A DNA stretch of 64,000 bases, taken from NCBI GenBank assembly GCA_045644325.1, contig JAZRGT010000030.1:1-64000 (forward strand), read 5' to 3'. This document shows, one piece after another, positions 24,556 through 32,986 of this stretch (positions are counted from its first letter, which is position 1; the number at the start of each line of letters is the position of its first letter). The position numbers and the translations under genes are program-made. The DNA comes from CAG-390 sp045644325 (lineage in GTDB: Bacteria; Bacillota; Clostridia; Oscillospirales; CAG-272). The notes below the pieces were generated by a model, which was given only the letters and a program-made list of their open reading frames with translations, did not search any database and was not told where the DNA came from.

Positions 24556-25252
24556 TTTCTACTTCCTCCTTCTTTTCATTGTTCATACAGGACTTGCTTG
24601 TGCAAACCGAAGCAGAGGGACATCCCTCGCAAGAGAAGGACTTCTTCTTGACGCCGCCCTTCTTTTCGGTGAGCTTGTTCATAATGGCGATGAGGATACC
24701 GTAAACGAGGAAGCCGCCGGGAGCCGCCGCGAGAACGGGGATCTTGAACATCTGCATAAATCCGAGTTCGAAGCCCATAAAGGTTCCCGCACCGAACACC
24801 TCACGGATGAACGCCATAAGGAAGAGTGCGAGGATGAATCCGAGACCCATTCCGAGACCGTCGAAAGCACTGTCGAGAACGGTATTCTTTCTTGCGAACA
24901 TTTCCGCTCTGCCGAGGATTACGCAGTTAACAACGATAAGCGCGAGATAAACGCCGAGCATTTCGTAGATCGAGGGAAGAAATGCCTGAAGAAGCATCTG
25001 TACCGCAGTTACGAATGCCGCGATGATAACGATGTAGCAGGGAACGCGGACGGTGTCGGGGATCACCTTACGAAGTGCCGAGATAACGACGTTCGAGCAG
25101 ATAAGAACGACGGTTGCCGCAAGACCCATCGAGAGCGCGGAAGTGATGTTGCCGGTTACCGCAAGGGTGGGGCAAGTGCCGAGAATGAGAATGAGAACGG
25201 GGTTCTCTGCGATAATACCGCGAAGGAGAATAGATAATTTATTATTTTTCAT
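24548..25252 (-). CDS. rnfE: Rnf complex subunit RnfE
   Basis: 234 residues, six membrane helices homologous to RnfA in opposite topology: NPVLILILGTCPTLAVT and LIVVNCVILGRAE with the expected cysteines. A Cys-rich, charged cytoplasmic tail (CEGCPSASVCTSKSC, residues 210-224) is longer than in most RnfE proteins and could bind metal. Start and the preceding rnfG stop share one base. Confidence 0.95.
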   Translation of the reverse strand: MKNNKLSILLRGIIAENPVLILILGTCPTLAVTGNITSALSMGLAATVVLICSNVVISALRKVIPDTVRVPCYIVIIAAFVTAVQMLLQAFLPSIYEMLGVYLALIVVNCVILGRAEMFARKNTVLDSAFDGLGMGLGFILALFLMAFIREVFGAGTFMGFELGFMQMFKIPVLAAAPGGFLVYGILIAIMNKLTEKKGGVKKKSFSCEGCPSASVCTSKSCMNNEKKEEVENA

Positions 25253-26466
25253 TACTGTGCTCCTCCTTTGATAGCGTTGAATGCCGCGAAAGCGTCCTCG
25301 GTGGACTGCTTCATAGCGTTGGATGTCATAGTTGCTGTTGCGATAACTGCCGCATCACCGGTCCAGTTATCGTAGGTGAGTCCTTCGAATCCTGCCTTGT
25401 AGGATGCGATGTCCATACCGCCGAATGCCGCGAAATACTCTTCGTCGAAGATGTACTGCTTAGCTTCGATCTTTGCGATTGCGCCGTTTGCATCGAGGAT
25501 AACGTAAACGTCCATCTGATGGAAGCCCATGCTTCTGGAGTAGAATGCATAGTAATCAGCGCCGTTTGACTTGAAGGTGGATGCGGAAACGAGAGTACCG
25601 AAAGTGGGAACCTCGATGGATGCGATATCCGAAGCATCTGCGAAGTTCTTGGTGATCTTAGCGGAGAGATCGTCGGAGTAAGACTTCTGGTTTGCCGCCG
25701 CGTGAGCCTTTGCCTCTTCTGCGAGAGTTGTCTGTGCTTCGGTTACGTTGTTGCCTTCGCCGTCATAAACGATGTATCCGCCGGTTGCGTTAACGAGGGT
25801 GAGGAATGCGTTCTCTCCGTCGGAGGAGATGTATGCAAAGCCTGCGTCGTTCGCTGCCTTAAGGATCTTCTTGAAGCTGCCGGTTGCGTCGATTGCCGCG
25901 GGATTTACAAAGCCGTGTGCGAGTTCCGCGATCTTCGCCTCAAGTGCGATAGCTGGATCAAGCTTACCGCCCGATGCGAGGGTGAAGCCCTGAAGCGCGT
26001 TGCTGATAGCGTCGCGGTAGCCGTTACTGGTCATAGTCGCGCCCGCGATAAGATTGGGAGCGAAGTCAGCGAGAGACTGACCGTTGTAGCTGTTGTCGAT
26101 CTGAGGCTCCTTGCCGAATGTGTCCTGAGTTTCAAGGCACTTCGAGCCGGTGATCTTACCCTCGGAGCTTACGCCGACCATGATGACCATACCCGACTTG
26201 TAGCCGGTGGACACTACGCGGAAGACGTAACCCTTGCCGGAGGTTTCCTTGTAAGCGTTTGTGATTGCCTCGGGAAGTCCGAGAGTGGAGATATCAATTT
26301 CCTCAAAGTTAGTGCCGTCGGGCATAACCTCGAGGAGTGCGCCGTTTGCCGCTGCGGCTCTCTGCGCCTCGATGATGGGACCGGTTACCATATTGATTCC
26401 CGAGAGGATGAGGGCGACTGCCATACAGATGCAGGAGAGGACGATGGTGGGTTTAATGTTATTCAT
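25252..26466 (-). CDS. rnfG: Rnf complex subunit RnfG with two FMN-binding domains
   Basis: 404 residues, about twice the usual RnfG. One N-terminal membrane helix (8-29). First FMN_bind domain about residues 75-165 with the covalent-flavin motif AGATMTS (141-147); second about 285-400 ending in TATMTS (377-382), where the family glycine is Ala but the acceptor Thr is kept. Between them is an Ala-rich segment. RnfG normally carries one FMN linked through phosphodiester to Thr, added by ApbE (not in this window). The second domain may carry another flavin or be a structural duplicate. Overlaps rnfD and rnfE by a base each. Confidence 0.9.
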   Translation of the reverse strand: MNNIKPTIVLSCICMAVALILSGINMVTGPIIEAQRAAAANGALLEVMPDGTNFEEIDISTLGLPEAITNAYKETSGKGYVFRVVSTGYKSGMVIMVGVSSEGKITGSKCLETQDTFGKEPQIDNSYNGQSLADFAPNLIAGATMTSNGYRDAISNALQGFTLASGGKLDPAIALEAKIAELAHGFVNPAAIDATGSFKKILKAANDAGFAYISSDGENAFLTLVNATGGYIVYDGEGNNVTEAQTTLAEEAKAHAAANQKSYSDDLSAKITKNFADASDIASIEVPTFGTLVSASTFKSNGADYYAFYSRSMGFHQMDVYVILDANGAIAKIEAKQYIFDEEYFAAFGGMDIASYKAGFEGLTYDNWTGDAAVIATATMTSNAMKQSTEDAFAAFNAIKGGAQ

Positions 26467-27329
26467 TATTCAGCTACCTCCTCATTCTTCTTTGCACCGA
26501 TCAGATCGATGTAGGGGCAGAGGATGTTCATCAGAAGGATCGCGAAGGGAACTGCTTCTGCTGCCGTGCCGTATAGGCTGATAAGGACGGTGATAAGAGC
26601 GCAGCAAAGTGCGAAAACGATCTTGCCGTACCACTTCTTGGGAGAAGTAACGGGATCGGTTGCCATAAATACTGCACCGATAACGATAGTTCCGCCGAGA
26701 GTAAGCGCGAGTGCACCCGAAATGTCAGCGCCGAATGCAAGTGAAAGAAGGAATGCTCCGCCGAGATAAACGACGGGAGTCTCCCAGCTTATTACCTTAC
26801 GGATGATAAGGTAGATTCCGCCGACGAGCAGAGCGGCAACGCAAGCATCGCCGAGAGAGCCCGTGCGGTTGCAAAGCAACATATCAAGCGTCGAGGGAGC
26901 ATTTTCACCTGCTATCGGGGAGATACCGGTGAATGCGATGAGCAGCATTACCTTTGCGGCAACAGCGGGGTTGACGAAGTTCTTGCCGAGTCCGCCGAAG
27001 GCGCACTTGACGATAACGATCGCAAACACACTGCCCACAAGACAATGCCAGATTGTTACGTTTGTCGAAAGGTTGAGCGCGAGCAGAAGTCCGGTGACAA
27101 CTGCAGTCAGATCGCCGACGGTCTGTTCCTTCTTTGCGAGAATGTTGAAAACAAACTCGGAGAGAAGAGAAGTGCCGACACACACCGCAATGATAACGGC
27201 AGCCTTGAGTCCGAAGAAGACGATAGCCGCGACCGTTGCGGGAGCAAGAGCGATCAGAAGATCGAGCATTACGCTTTTTGTTTTGCGGGGCGCAATGCAG
27301 GAAGAATTTGAAGAGTTCAAATTTTCCAT
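26466..27329 (-). CDS. rnfD: Rnf complex subunit RnfD
   Basis: 287 residues, about nine membrane helices, with FGGLGKNFVNPAVAAKVMLLIAF split over family motif LGKNxFNPA and RTGSLGDACVAALLVGG, characteristic of RnfD/NqrB. Normally holds a covalent FMN and helps move Na+ or H+. First gene of the operon here: AAGGAGT is 9 nt before the ATG and a promoter lies about 100 bp upstream, leaving no room for the usual first gene rnfC. Confidence 0.95.
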   Translation of the reverse strand: MENLNSSNSSCIAPRKTKSVMLDLLIALAPATVAAIVFFGLKAAVIIAVCVGTSLLSEFVFNILAKKEQTVGDLTAVVTGLLLALNLSTNVTIWHCLVGSVFAIVIVKCAFGGLGKNFVNPAVAAKVMLLIAFTGISPIAGENAPSTLDMLLCNRTGSLGDACVAALLVGGIYLIIRKVISWETPVVYLGGAFLLSLAFGADISGALALTLGGTIVIGAVFMATDPVTSPKKWYGKIVFALCCALITVLISLYGTAAEAVPFAILLMNILCPYIDLIGAKKNEEVAE

Positions 27330-27429
27330 TGTTTTTTACTCCTTGTCTATGTAATAAAAGTTTTTCATGATGACGGGAGGAAATATATTATATATCTAAA
27401 TTAAATATAGTTCCGAAAAACCCCATTAT

Positions 27430-27458
27430 ATTATAGCACAAAAACATTTCTCTGTCAA
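27430..27458 (-). promoter_or_regulatory. Promoter of rnfDGEAB
   Basis: Perfect TTGACA (27453-27458), 17-nt spacer, TATAAT (27430-27435) on the minus strand; leader of about 95 nt before rnfD. Confidence 0.85.
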
Positions 27459-27526
27459 GCCAAAAATTGCACTGAATGACTCTGAAATAAAATTGCCAAC
27501 CGACGTTTGCGAGATGTAAATCAAAA

Positions 27527-27555
27527 GCTCCCGAAGCGCTGTCGGCTTCGGGAGC
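27527..27555 (-). terminator. Terminator after the solute-binding protein gene
   Basis: Stem GCTCCCGAAGC / GCTTCGGGAGC, 11 bp, loop of 7, followed on the minus strand by TTTTGATTT. Confidence 0.8.
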
Positions 27556-27561
27556 GGAAAT

Positions 27562-29037
27562 TCAGTTCTTGAATGCGTCGGATTCGATAAGGGATTTGAG
27601 CTGTCTTTCAAATACAGCCTCAAAGGAGCCCGCGGTGGTCTGCCAGCCCTCGGTAGAGGTGCCTGCGAGAGCCTTTCTGATGGTACGGTAGGTCTCGTAA
27701 TCGAAGATGTGGGTGAAGGTACGTCCGACCTCAAAGGATACGCCGTCGCGGATATGGTCGATCATTCTCTGCGAGGTGGAGTCGGTGGTGTATCTGATCT
27801 TCATTGCTACCTCATAGAGATTGGGAGTTACCTTGCGGTAGCTTTCGGATGCGAGAGCCTCGAGGGTGTATGCCGCAATCTCGGGGATATCGGTCGCGCG
27901 GGAGATAGCGTAAAGAGAATACTTATAGTTGAGCGTGGTGGAGTATTTCTCCTGCGCGGCGTCGTATTTCGGAATGGGAGCAATTCCGAAGTCGATTCCG
28001 CTGCCGGGGAGGTAGTTCATAGCGTAGTCGAGGGAGTAGATAATAAAGAGGGAATCGCCGTCGGTGAAGGTGCTTTCGTCCTTCTTGGAGTCGTTGAGCA
28101 CCGAGCCGGTCTGACAGAATGCCGCCATCTTTTCAATGAGTGTCTGCGCCTTGTCTCCCTTCCAGCTGTCGGAGAGCGCGGCTTTATCCTCGTCGTTCTT
28201 GTCTACAAAGCGGAGATCCGAGCCGTAGAAAAGTGCCTCAACGGTAATAGCGTCGTGAACGAAGCCGTATGTAATACCGCCGCCGACGGATTCCTCGCCC
28301 TTGATAGCCGAGCCGAGCTCGATGAACTTATCAACAGTCCAATCACCCGAATCAACGAGCGCGTAAGGATCTGCGAGAGAGTTGTTGGTCACGATCTCTT
28401 TGTTGAAGAAGGTGCCGTACATACGGAGCAGGTAGTTTGTCGAGATATCACCGGTTGCGAAGTAGAGCTTACCGTTGATGGTTGCCATATCGGTAAGGTC
28501 GGCGCCCCACCAAGGCATATCGAGGGAGAGCTTGCCCGAATATTCCATCAAATCGAGGATGTAGCCGTAGGTTGCCGCCATTGCGATGGTGGTCGAATAG
28601 GCAGAAATGATGTCATAGATGCAGTCACCCGAAAGGTCTGCGGCGATGATGTTGTTGAATTCGGCGCGCTGACCGTAGTCACCCTTTTCGCCGATCCAAT
28701 TGAAGGTGATGCCGAGACGGTCCTCGACCGCGAGATTTCTGTAATAGATGGATGCGTTTACACTGTCGCCGTCATCCTCAGCGACGTATTCGACATTCTT
28801 GGCGTTGCTCCAATAAAGGACGTCAACGGTCTCGCCGCCGTAGTTGAGCTCGGGTATCTTGTCCTTGAGATAGCCGTTTTCGTCGAGGGGATTTTCAGTC
28901 TCGGGGACGGGCTCGGTCGTTGCGGCAGCCGAGGGATTGGCTGTGGTCGTGTCGCCTGTATCTCCGCTTTCCGCACAGGCAACTGCCGCGGGGAGAAGCA
29001 TCATAAGAGCCAGAATGAGCGATAAGATCTTTTTCAT
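27562..29037 (-). CDS. Extracellular solute-binding lipoprotein (sugar ABC type), orphan
   Basis: 491 residues. Signal peptide with lipobox AAVAC (cysteine near residue 21), Thr/Glu-rich linker, then a cluster-type sugar-binding protein: LNYGGETVDVLYW, repeated aromatic pocket segments (MPWWGADLTD, YFATGDIS, RMYGTFFNKE) and the C-terminal DYETYRTIRKAL. Binds an oligosaccharide outside the cell for ABC import. No permease or ATPase gene is adjacent, and an AraC gene is divergent. Either the permeases are elsewhere or the protein serves as a sensor. Confidence 0.85.
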   Translation of the reverse strand: MKKILSLILALMMLLPAAVACAESGDTGDTTTANPSAAATTEPVPETENPLDENGYLKDKIPELNYGGETVDVLYWSNAKNVEYVAEDDGDSVNASIYYRNLAVEDRLGITFNWIGEKGDYGQRAEFNNIIAADLSGDCIYDIISAYSTTIAMAATYGYILDLMEYSGKLSLDMPWWGADLTDMATINGKLYFATGDISTNYLLRMYGTFFNKEIVTNNSLADPYALVDSGDWTVDKFIELGSAIKGEESVGGGITYGFVHDAITVEALFYGSDLRFVDKNDEDKAALSDSWKGDKAQTLIEKMAAFCQTGSVLNDSKKDESTFTDGDSLFIIYSLDYAMNYLPGSGIDFGIAPIPKYDAAQEKYSTTLNYKYSLYAISRATDIPEIAAYTLEALASESYRKVTPNLYEVAMKIRYTTDSTSQRMIDHIRDGVSFEVGRTFTHIFDYETYRTIRKALAGTSTEGWQTTAGSFEAVFERQLKSLIESDAFKN

Positions 29038-29074
29038 AATTTTTCCTCCGTGGGGGTTATAATTTTACATCATA

Positions 29075-29103
29075 AATATACCATATTTTTTCGCTCGCGT
29101 AAA
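29075..29103 (-). promoter_or_regulatory. Candidate promoter of the solute-binding protein gene
   Basis: TTTACG (29098-29103), 17 nt, TATATT (29075-29080) on the minus strand; weaker than its neighbours, as expected for an activated promoter. Confidence 0.55.
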
Positions 29104-29167
29104 TGGTAATACCGCCACAATTTTATGCCAAAAATGCCGAAAATACTTCAAAAATGCAAAAATGTAC

Positions 29168-29196
29168 TTGAAAAATTATGTATTTTATTATATAAT
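29168..29196 (+). promoter_or_regulatory. Promoter of araC-like regulator unit
   Basis: TTGAAA (29168-29173), 17 nt, TATAAT (29191-29196). Confidence 0.8.
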
Positions 29197-29225
29197 AAAC
29201 GTATCAATGCGAAGGGATGGCGGAT

Positions 29226-30125
29226 ATGTCGGATTTCAAATACAGACAGCGAGTTCCGGGGGGAAAATGGCGGTCCTACGACTCTCCCGACGGCTTTTTG
29301 AAAGATGCGGAATATTATTCCGAAATAATCAAGAACTTCAAAGAGCACCCCGCCGTTGCGGTCTATCATATCGGCTTTTGCCGCCACAGCGCGGACGACA
29401 GATATTTCAACCACGTCACGCAGAGATATAAGCTCGTTTACGTTCTCGAGGGAAGCGGTTGGTTTAACGGTCTGCCCGTGCGTGTCGGTCAGGGCTTTCT
29501 GATGTGGCAGAATCACGTCAACAGTATGTCTGCAGACATCCGTGCGCCCTGGAAGTTCATATACGTTTCCTTTTCGGGAAGCCTTGTCGAGGAGCTTTTG
29601 CTCCGCGCGGGCTTTACCCCCGAGGACACGATATTCGACGTTGAGGACATAGAGTCCGTCAAAGCGATCTGCGAGGACGTTGTTTACAGTACCCACCCCG
29701 AGCGCGTGACGGAAATGCATCTGCTCTCGGTGCTTTTCGATTTGCTTTCACGCAATAAGGGCGCGGTCAGCGAAAAGGCAAACCGACCGTCGGCTTCGGA
29801 TATGAGCGAGCACGTTTACCGCGCGGTCAAATATATGAGCAAACATTACCGCTCGCAGATCGGAATCTCAGACGTCGCCGCGGCGGCGCATATTTCGGAA
29901 AAATACCTGCGCGAGCTTTTCAAAAAGGAAACGGGAAAGTCGCTTCAAAGCTATTTGACCGACCTTCGCCTTGCGGCGGCAAAAACTCTGCTTTCAAATT
30001 CAAAATACAATATCGGTGAGGTTGCCAATCTTTCGGGCTTTGCAGAATACAGAAATTTCGTCCGTATTTTCAAAGAAAGATACGGCATCACGCCAACCGA
30101 ATACCGAACGTCAAAATTGAGGTGA
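29226..30125 (+). CDS. AraC family transcriptional regulator
   Basis: 299 residues. N-terminal cupin sensor domain (about 45-160; LVYVLEGSGWFNGLPVRVGQ split over YVLEGSGWF and GQGFLMW) and a C-terminal pair of helix-turn-helix units (about 195-295): IGISDVAAAAHISEKYLRELFK followed by NIGEVANLSGFAEYRNFVRIFK, both shown here only by position. ATG 29226 is 10 nt after GAAGGG; the ATG at 29217 abuts the site. Probably responds to a sugar and controls the divergent solute-binding gene and its own unit, whose next gene is a metallo-hydrolase lipoprotein coupled through GAGGTGA. Confidence 0.9.
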   Translation: MSDFKYRQRVPGGKWRSYDSPDGFLKDAEYYSEIIKNFKEHPAVAVYHIGFCRHSADDRYFNHVTQRYKLVYVLEGSGWFNGLPVRVGQGFLMWQNHVNSMSADIRAPWKFIYVSFSGSLVEELLLRAGFTPEDTIFDVEDIESVKAICEDVVYSTHPERVTEMHLLSVLFDLLSRNKGAVSEKANRPSASDMSEHVYRAVKYMSKHYRSQIGISDVAAAAHISEKYLRELFKKETGKSLQSYLTDLRLAAAKTLLSNSKYNIGEVANLSGFAEYRNFVRIFKERYGITPTEYRTSKLR

Positions 30126-30129
30126 TATC

Positions 30130-31791
30130 TTGAAAAGATTTATTTTGCTATTAATTACATTGCTTTTATTCTGTGGGCTTACCGCCTGTAACGAAGACGA
30201 GGCTGAGACAACGCAAGCCGAAACCGAGGCGGAGGTCACCGAAACTTCATTCAGCCTTGTCGAGAACGGCGAGGCGGCTTATGCCATCGTCCTCCCCGAG
30301 GGAAGCAGCGGAGAAATGCGCGAGGCTGTCAACTCCTTTGCTTCAAAGCTTTCCGCGATCTACGGAGTGAAATTTGAGGTCAAAAAGAACAAGAACCTAG
30401 CCGAGGGCAAGCGTCTGATCACGGTTGGAGCCCAAGATGACGGCACTCACGCCGAGCTGTATTCCGAGATTCCTTATAACAAATACGCCGTAAGGCTGAC
30501 GGACGATGGCAATATTGCCATCGCGGCTTGGAGCACGTCTACTATCGGCGATGCATGCTCAAAGCTCGTTATGAAGCTTGAAAAATCATTTTCTGCGGGG
30601 AATACCGTCGGTACGCTGACGGAGGAATGGGAGCTTGACGGCAAGGACAGCTCGCTCCTCGACGACGCGGTACCGAATTTCGCGCCGACGCAGATGCCGT
30701 GGCTTTATCACGTTCAGGGCGCGCGCGGAGCGTACGAGTTATGCTTCAAATCAAGCACGATTGCCGATTGGAACGCTTGCATCGAAATTCTCCGCGAAAA
30801 CGGCTTTGAGCTCCAAGTCAAGACCGAAAATTCCGATGCAAGCTTTGCCGTGCTTCTGAAGGACGGACTCGAGATAACCGTGGATTTCTGGAATAAAACG
30901 GGCGAGCTGATCGTTATAGTTGATAAGCCCGAAGACTCAAAGCCCTACGCCTCCGAGTCTATTAATGCAACGACCGTGCCGAAGGTCGTCGAGCCGGGGC
31001 TTGAATATGCGGGTGCGCTGAAGGGTACTTGTTACGTCGTTCAAGCGTCTGACGGAAGCTTTGTCATCGTTGACAGCGGCGACAGCGATCCGAAATTTCT
31101 CGACAGACTTTATTCGACCTTGAAGTCGCTCGTTCCCGAGGGCGAGAAGCCGCACATCCGCGCGTGGTTTATTACGCACGCTCACGGCGACCACATGAAC
31201 GGTCTTGTTGACATTTCGACCTCAAAATACGCCGCAATGATCAAATGTGACGCGGTATATTCGAATATGCCTTACGAATCATATCAGGCAGCATACGATA
31301 AGAGCACTTACGTAAACCGCATTTCAAAGCTTGAAAAGGCGGCAAAGACGCTCGGCGCGGCTTACGTTACCGCAAGAACGGGACAGACTTATTATTTTGC
31401 CGATATAAAAATCACTGTTCTCGGCTCCGTTGACGATATGCTTACCACCGAATTCGGCGATCTTGACCAAACGAGCCTCGTCTTCCGCGCGGAGGCGGGC
31501 GGTAAGAGTATGATATTCTCGGGCGATTCGGGTCCTGCTTACATAGGTCAGTATATTAATAAAAGATATACAGCCGAGACGCTTAAATGCGACGTGGTTC
31601 AAGCGACCTCGCACGGTCAGAATGGTGATGCGCTTACGGATTATTACAAAATGACCGATGCAGACTATTATCTCTGGTCGGCAACCAAGGATTTTTACGG
31701 CAGACACACACCGAACAAGTATATCGAAAGTGATAAGAGTGCGAAAATAATATATTCGTTTGACGGTGCGTATACCGTCGAGCTTAAATGA
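30130..31791 (+). CDS. Lipoprotein with shared alpha/beta domain and metallo-beta-lactamase fold
   Basis: 553 residues from TTG 30130; its GAGGTGA site overlaps the AraC stop. Lipobox GLTAC (Cys about residue 20), acidic linker, then an alpha/beta domain (about 45-155) like that in the 17780 and 43741 lipoproteins (ENGEAAYAIVLP, LITVGAQ, GNIAIAAWSTS). After a middle segment (185-265) comes a metallo-beta-lactamase domain with HAHGDH at 350-355, a later FSGDSG metal Asp, and a C-terminal SHGQNGD His. Probably a surface hydrolase of a phosphoester, ester or amide; the substrate is unknown. Confidence 0.82.
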   Translation: MKRFILLLITLLLFCGLTACNEDEAETTQAETEAEVTETSFSLVENGEAAYAIVLPEGSSGEMREAVNSFASKLSAIYGVKFEVKKNKNLAEGKRLITVGAQDDGTHAELYSEIPYNKYAVRLTDDGNIAIAAWSTSTIGDACSKLVMKLEKSFSAGNTVGTLTEEWELDGKDSSLLDDAVPNFAPTQMPWLYHVQGARGAYELCFKSSTIADWNACIEILRENGFELQVKTENSDASFAVLLKDGLEITVDFWNKTGELIVIVDKPEDSKPYASESINATTVPKVVEPGLEYAGALKGTCYVVQASDGSFVIVDSGDSDPKFLDRLYSTLKSLVPEGEKPHIRAWFITHAHGDHMNGLVDISTSKYAAMIKCDAVYSNMPYESYQAAYDKSTYVNRISKLEKAAKTLGAAYVTARTGQTYYFADIKITVLGSVDDMLTTEFGDLDQTSLVFRAEAGGKSMIFSGDSGPAYIGQYINKRYTAETLKCDVVQATSHGQNGDALTDYYKMTDADYYLWSATKDFYGRHTPNKYIESDKSAKIIYSFDGAYTVELK

Positions 31792-31801
31792 GAGGGAACA
31801 A

Positions 31802-32536
31802 ATGAAGATACTTATAATCCGCCACGCGGAACCCGATTACGAAAATAATACCATCACCGAAAAAGGCTGGCGCGAGGCGCGTATGCTTGCCGAAAGACTT
31901 GCAAAATTACCTATAAGCGACGTTTACGTTTCCCCTATGGGCAGAGCACAGCACACGGCACAGCCCTACCTTGAATTGACGGGAAAGAGCGCGCAGACGC
32001 TCGATTGGCTTCACGAATTCCGAGGCAGAGTGTGGGATGAGGAAAAGGGGAAGAACCGCTGCGCCTGGAATATGAAGCCGCGCTTCTGGAACGAGCATCC
32101 CGAAATGTTCGATAAGGACCGTTGGCTTGAAAACGAGCTTATGAGCTCTGGCAACGTCGAGGAGGTATGGCAGGAGACCATTAAGGAATTCGATGCAATT
32201 CTCGAGGGCTACGGATATAAGAAGGACGGCTTCTTCTACCGCACCGAGCAGAGCCCCGATACCACTATCGCATTCTTCTGCCACTTCGGACTCGGAATGG
32301 CGCTGATATCGCATCTTTCGGGCGTTGCGCTCCCGATGCTCTGGCAGTCCTTCTTTATGCCCGCATCGTCTGTCACAACAATGGTCACCGAAGAAAGAGT
32401 CAAGGGCGAGGTCTTCTTCAAATGTATGCAGCTCGGAGATACCTCCCACCTCTACGCAAACGATGAGCCCGTGTCGAAAAAGGGACTTGCGAAGGAGTTT
32501 TACGAGTCGAAGGAAGACGCGGTTTTGTCGAAATAA
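31802..32536 (+). CDS. Histidine phosphatase superfamily protein (phosphoglycerate mutase-like)
   Basis: 244 residues. Phosphohistidine loop RHAEPD at residues 5-10, YVSPMGRAQHTA with the second Arg, and a late CHFGLG His. Size and the long insertion with WDEEKGKNRCAWN differ from true phosphoglycerate mutase, so a phosphatase of a small sugar phosphate or nucleotide is more likely. Start ATG 31802, GAGAGGGA just upstream; 10 nt after the lipoprotein gene, hence the same unit with araC. Confidence 0.85.
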   Translation: MKILIIRHAEPDYENNTITEKGWREARMLAERLAKLPISDVYVSPMGRAQHTAQPYLELTGKSAQTLDWLHEFRGRVWDEEKGKNRCAWNMKPRFWNEHPEMFDKDRWLENELMSSGNVEEVWQETIKEFDAILEGYGYKKDGFFYRTEQSPDTTIAFFCHFGLGMALISHLSGVALPMLWQSFFMPASSVTTMVTEERVKGEVFFKCMQLGDTSHLYANDEPVSKKGLAKEFYESKEDAVLSK

Positions 32537-32544
32537 AAATATAA

Positions 32545-32581
32545 GGGACAGCCTCTCAGGGTAGAAGCTGTCCCGATTTTT
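32545..32581 (+). terminator. Terminator of the araC-MBL-phosphatase unit
   Basis: Stem GGGACAGC / GCTGTCCC, loop 14 nt, followed by GATTTTTAT. Confidence 0.75.
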
Positions 32582-32592
32582 ATGTTGTTTAG

Positions 32593-32973
32593 CTAATCAG
32601 CTATACGCCATTTCATTGATCTTGCAATAACGTAAGAGCTTTCCTTCAACCGCTCCGTGGAGGTGTACACCTCGCTCGACCAGACTATATATCCCGGCTC
32701 TATGTTAACGCAAGCCGCATACAGATAGTCGTTTTTGCTGTTTATCTGCCATTGGAGAAGATTTTCAAATTCGATCTCAACTATGGCATCGAAGATGCTC
32801 GGCGCAAATATTTTAAGCGTAAGCTTTGTTTCGTCGGGATGAAAGTGAAGGCAGTTATCGATCCTCTTTATCCCGCTGTGCTTATATTGAACGTCAATGA
32901 TACAGCCGTCGTGCAGATTCCGTGTTTTTTCAAGGAAATCATTTATATCTTTTTCGGATTTTATTTCCCTCAT
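32593..32973 (-). CDS. Small protein of unknown function, last gene of the rtcB unit
   Basis: 126 residues, no signal or membrane segment. LHDGCIIDVQY near residue 20 and an alternating strand pattern (LTLKIFAPS, AIVEIEFENL) resemble small beta-rich immunity-type families that begin with a His-Asp turn, but I cannot name a family. Lies 13 nt after rtcB. Confidence 0.65.
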   Translation of the reverse strand: MREIKSEKDINDFLEKTRNLHDGCIIDVQYKHSGIKRIDNCLHFHPDETKLTLKIFAPSIFDAIVEIEFENLLQWQINSKNDYLYAACVNIEPGYIVWSSEVYTSTERLKESSYVIARSMKWRIAD

Positions 32974-32986
32974 TATTAATTCACCT

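Noticed and set aside
27330..27561. Searched for rnfC or a remnant of it upstream of rnfD
   Set aside because: Only promoter, leader and a terminator of the next gene are present; no ferredoxin-type cysteine motifs in any frame.
27709..29025. 438-codon plus-strand frame inside the solute-binding gene
   Set aside because: Shadow of the real minus-strand gene; no signal, promoter or family resemblance.
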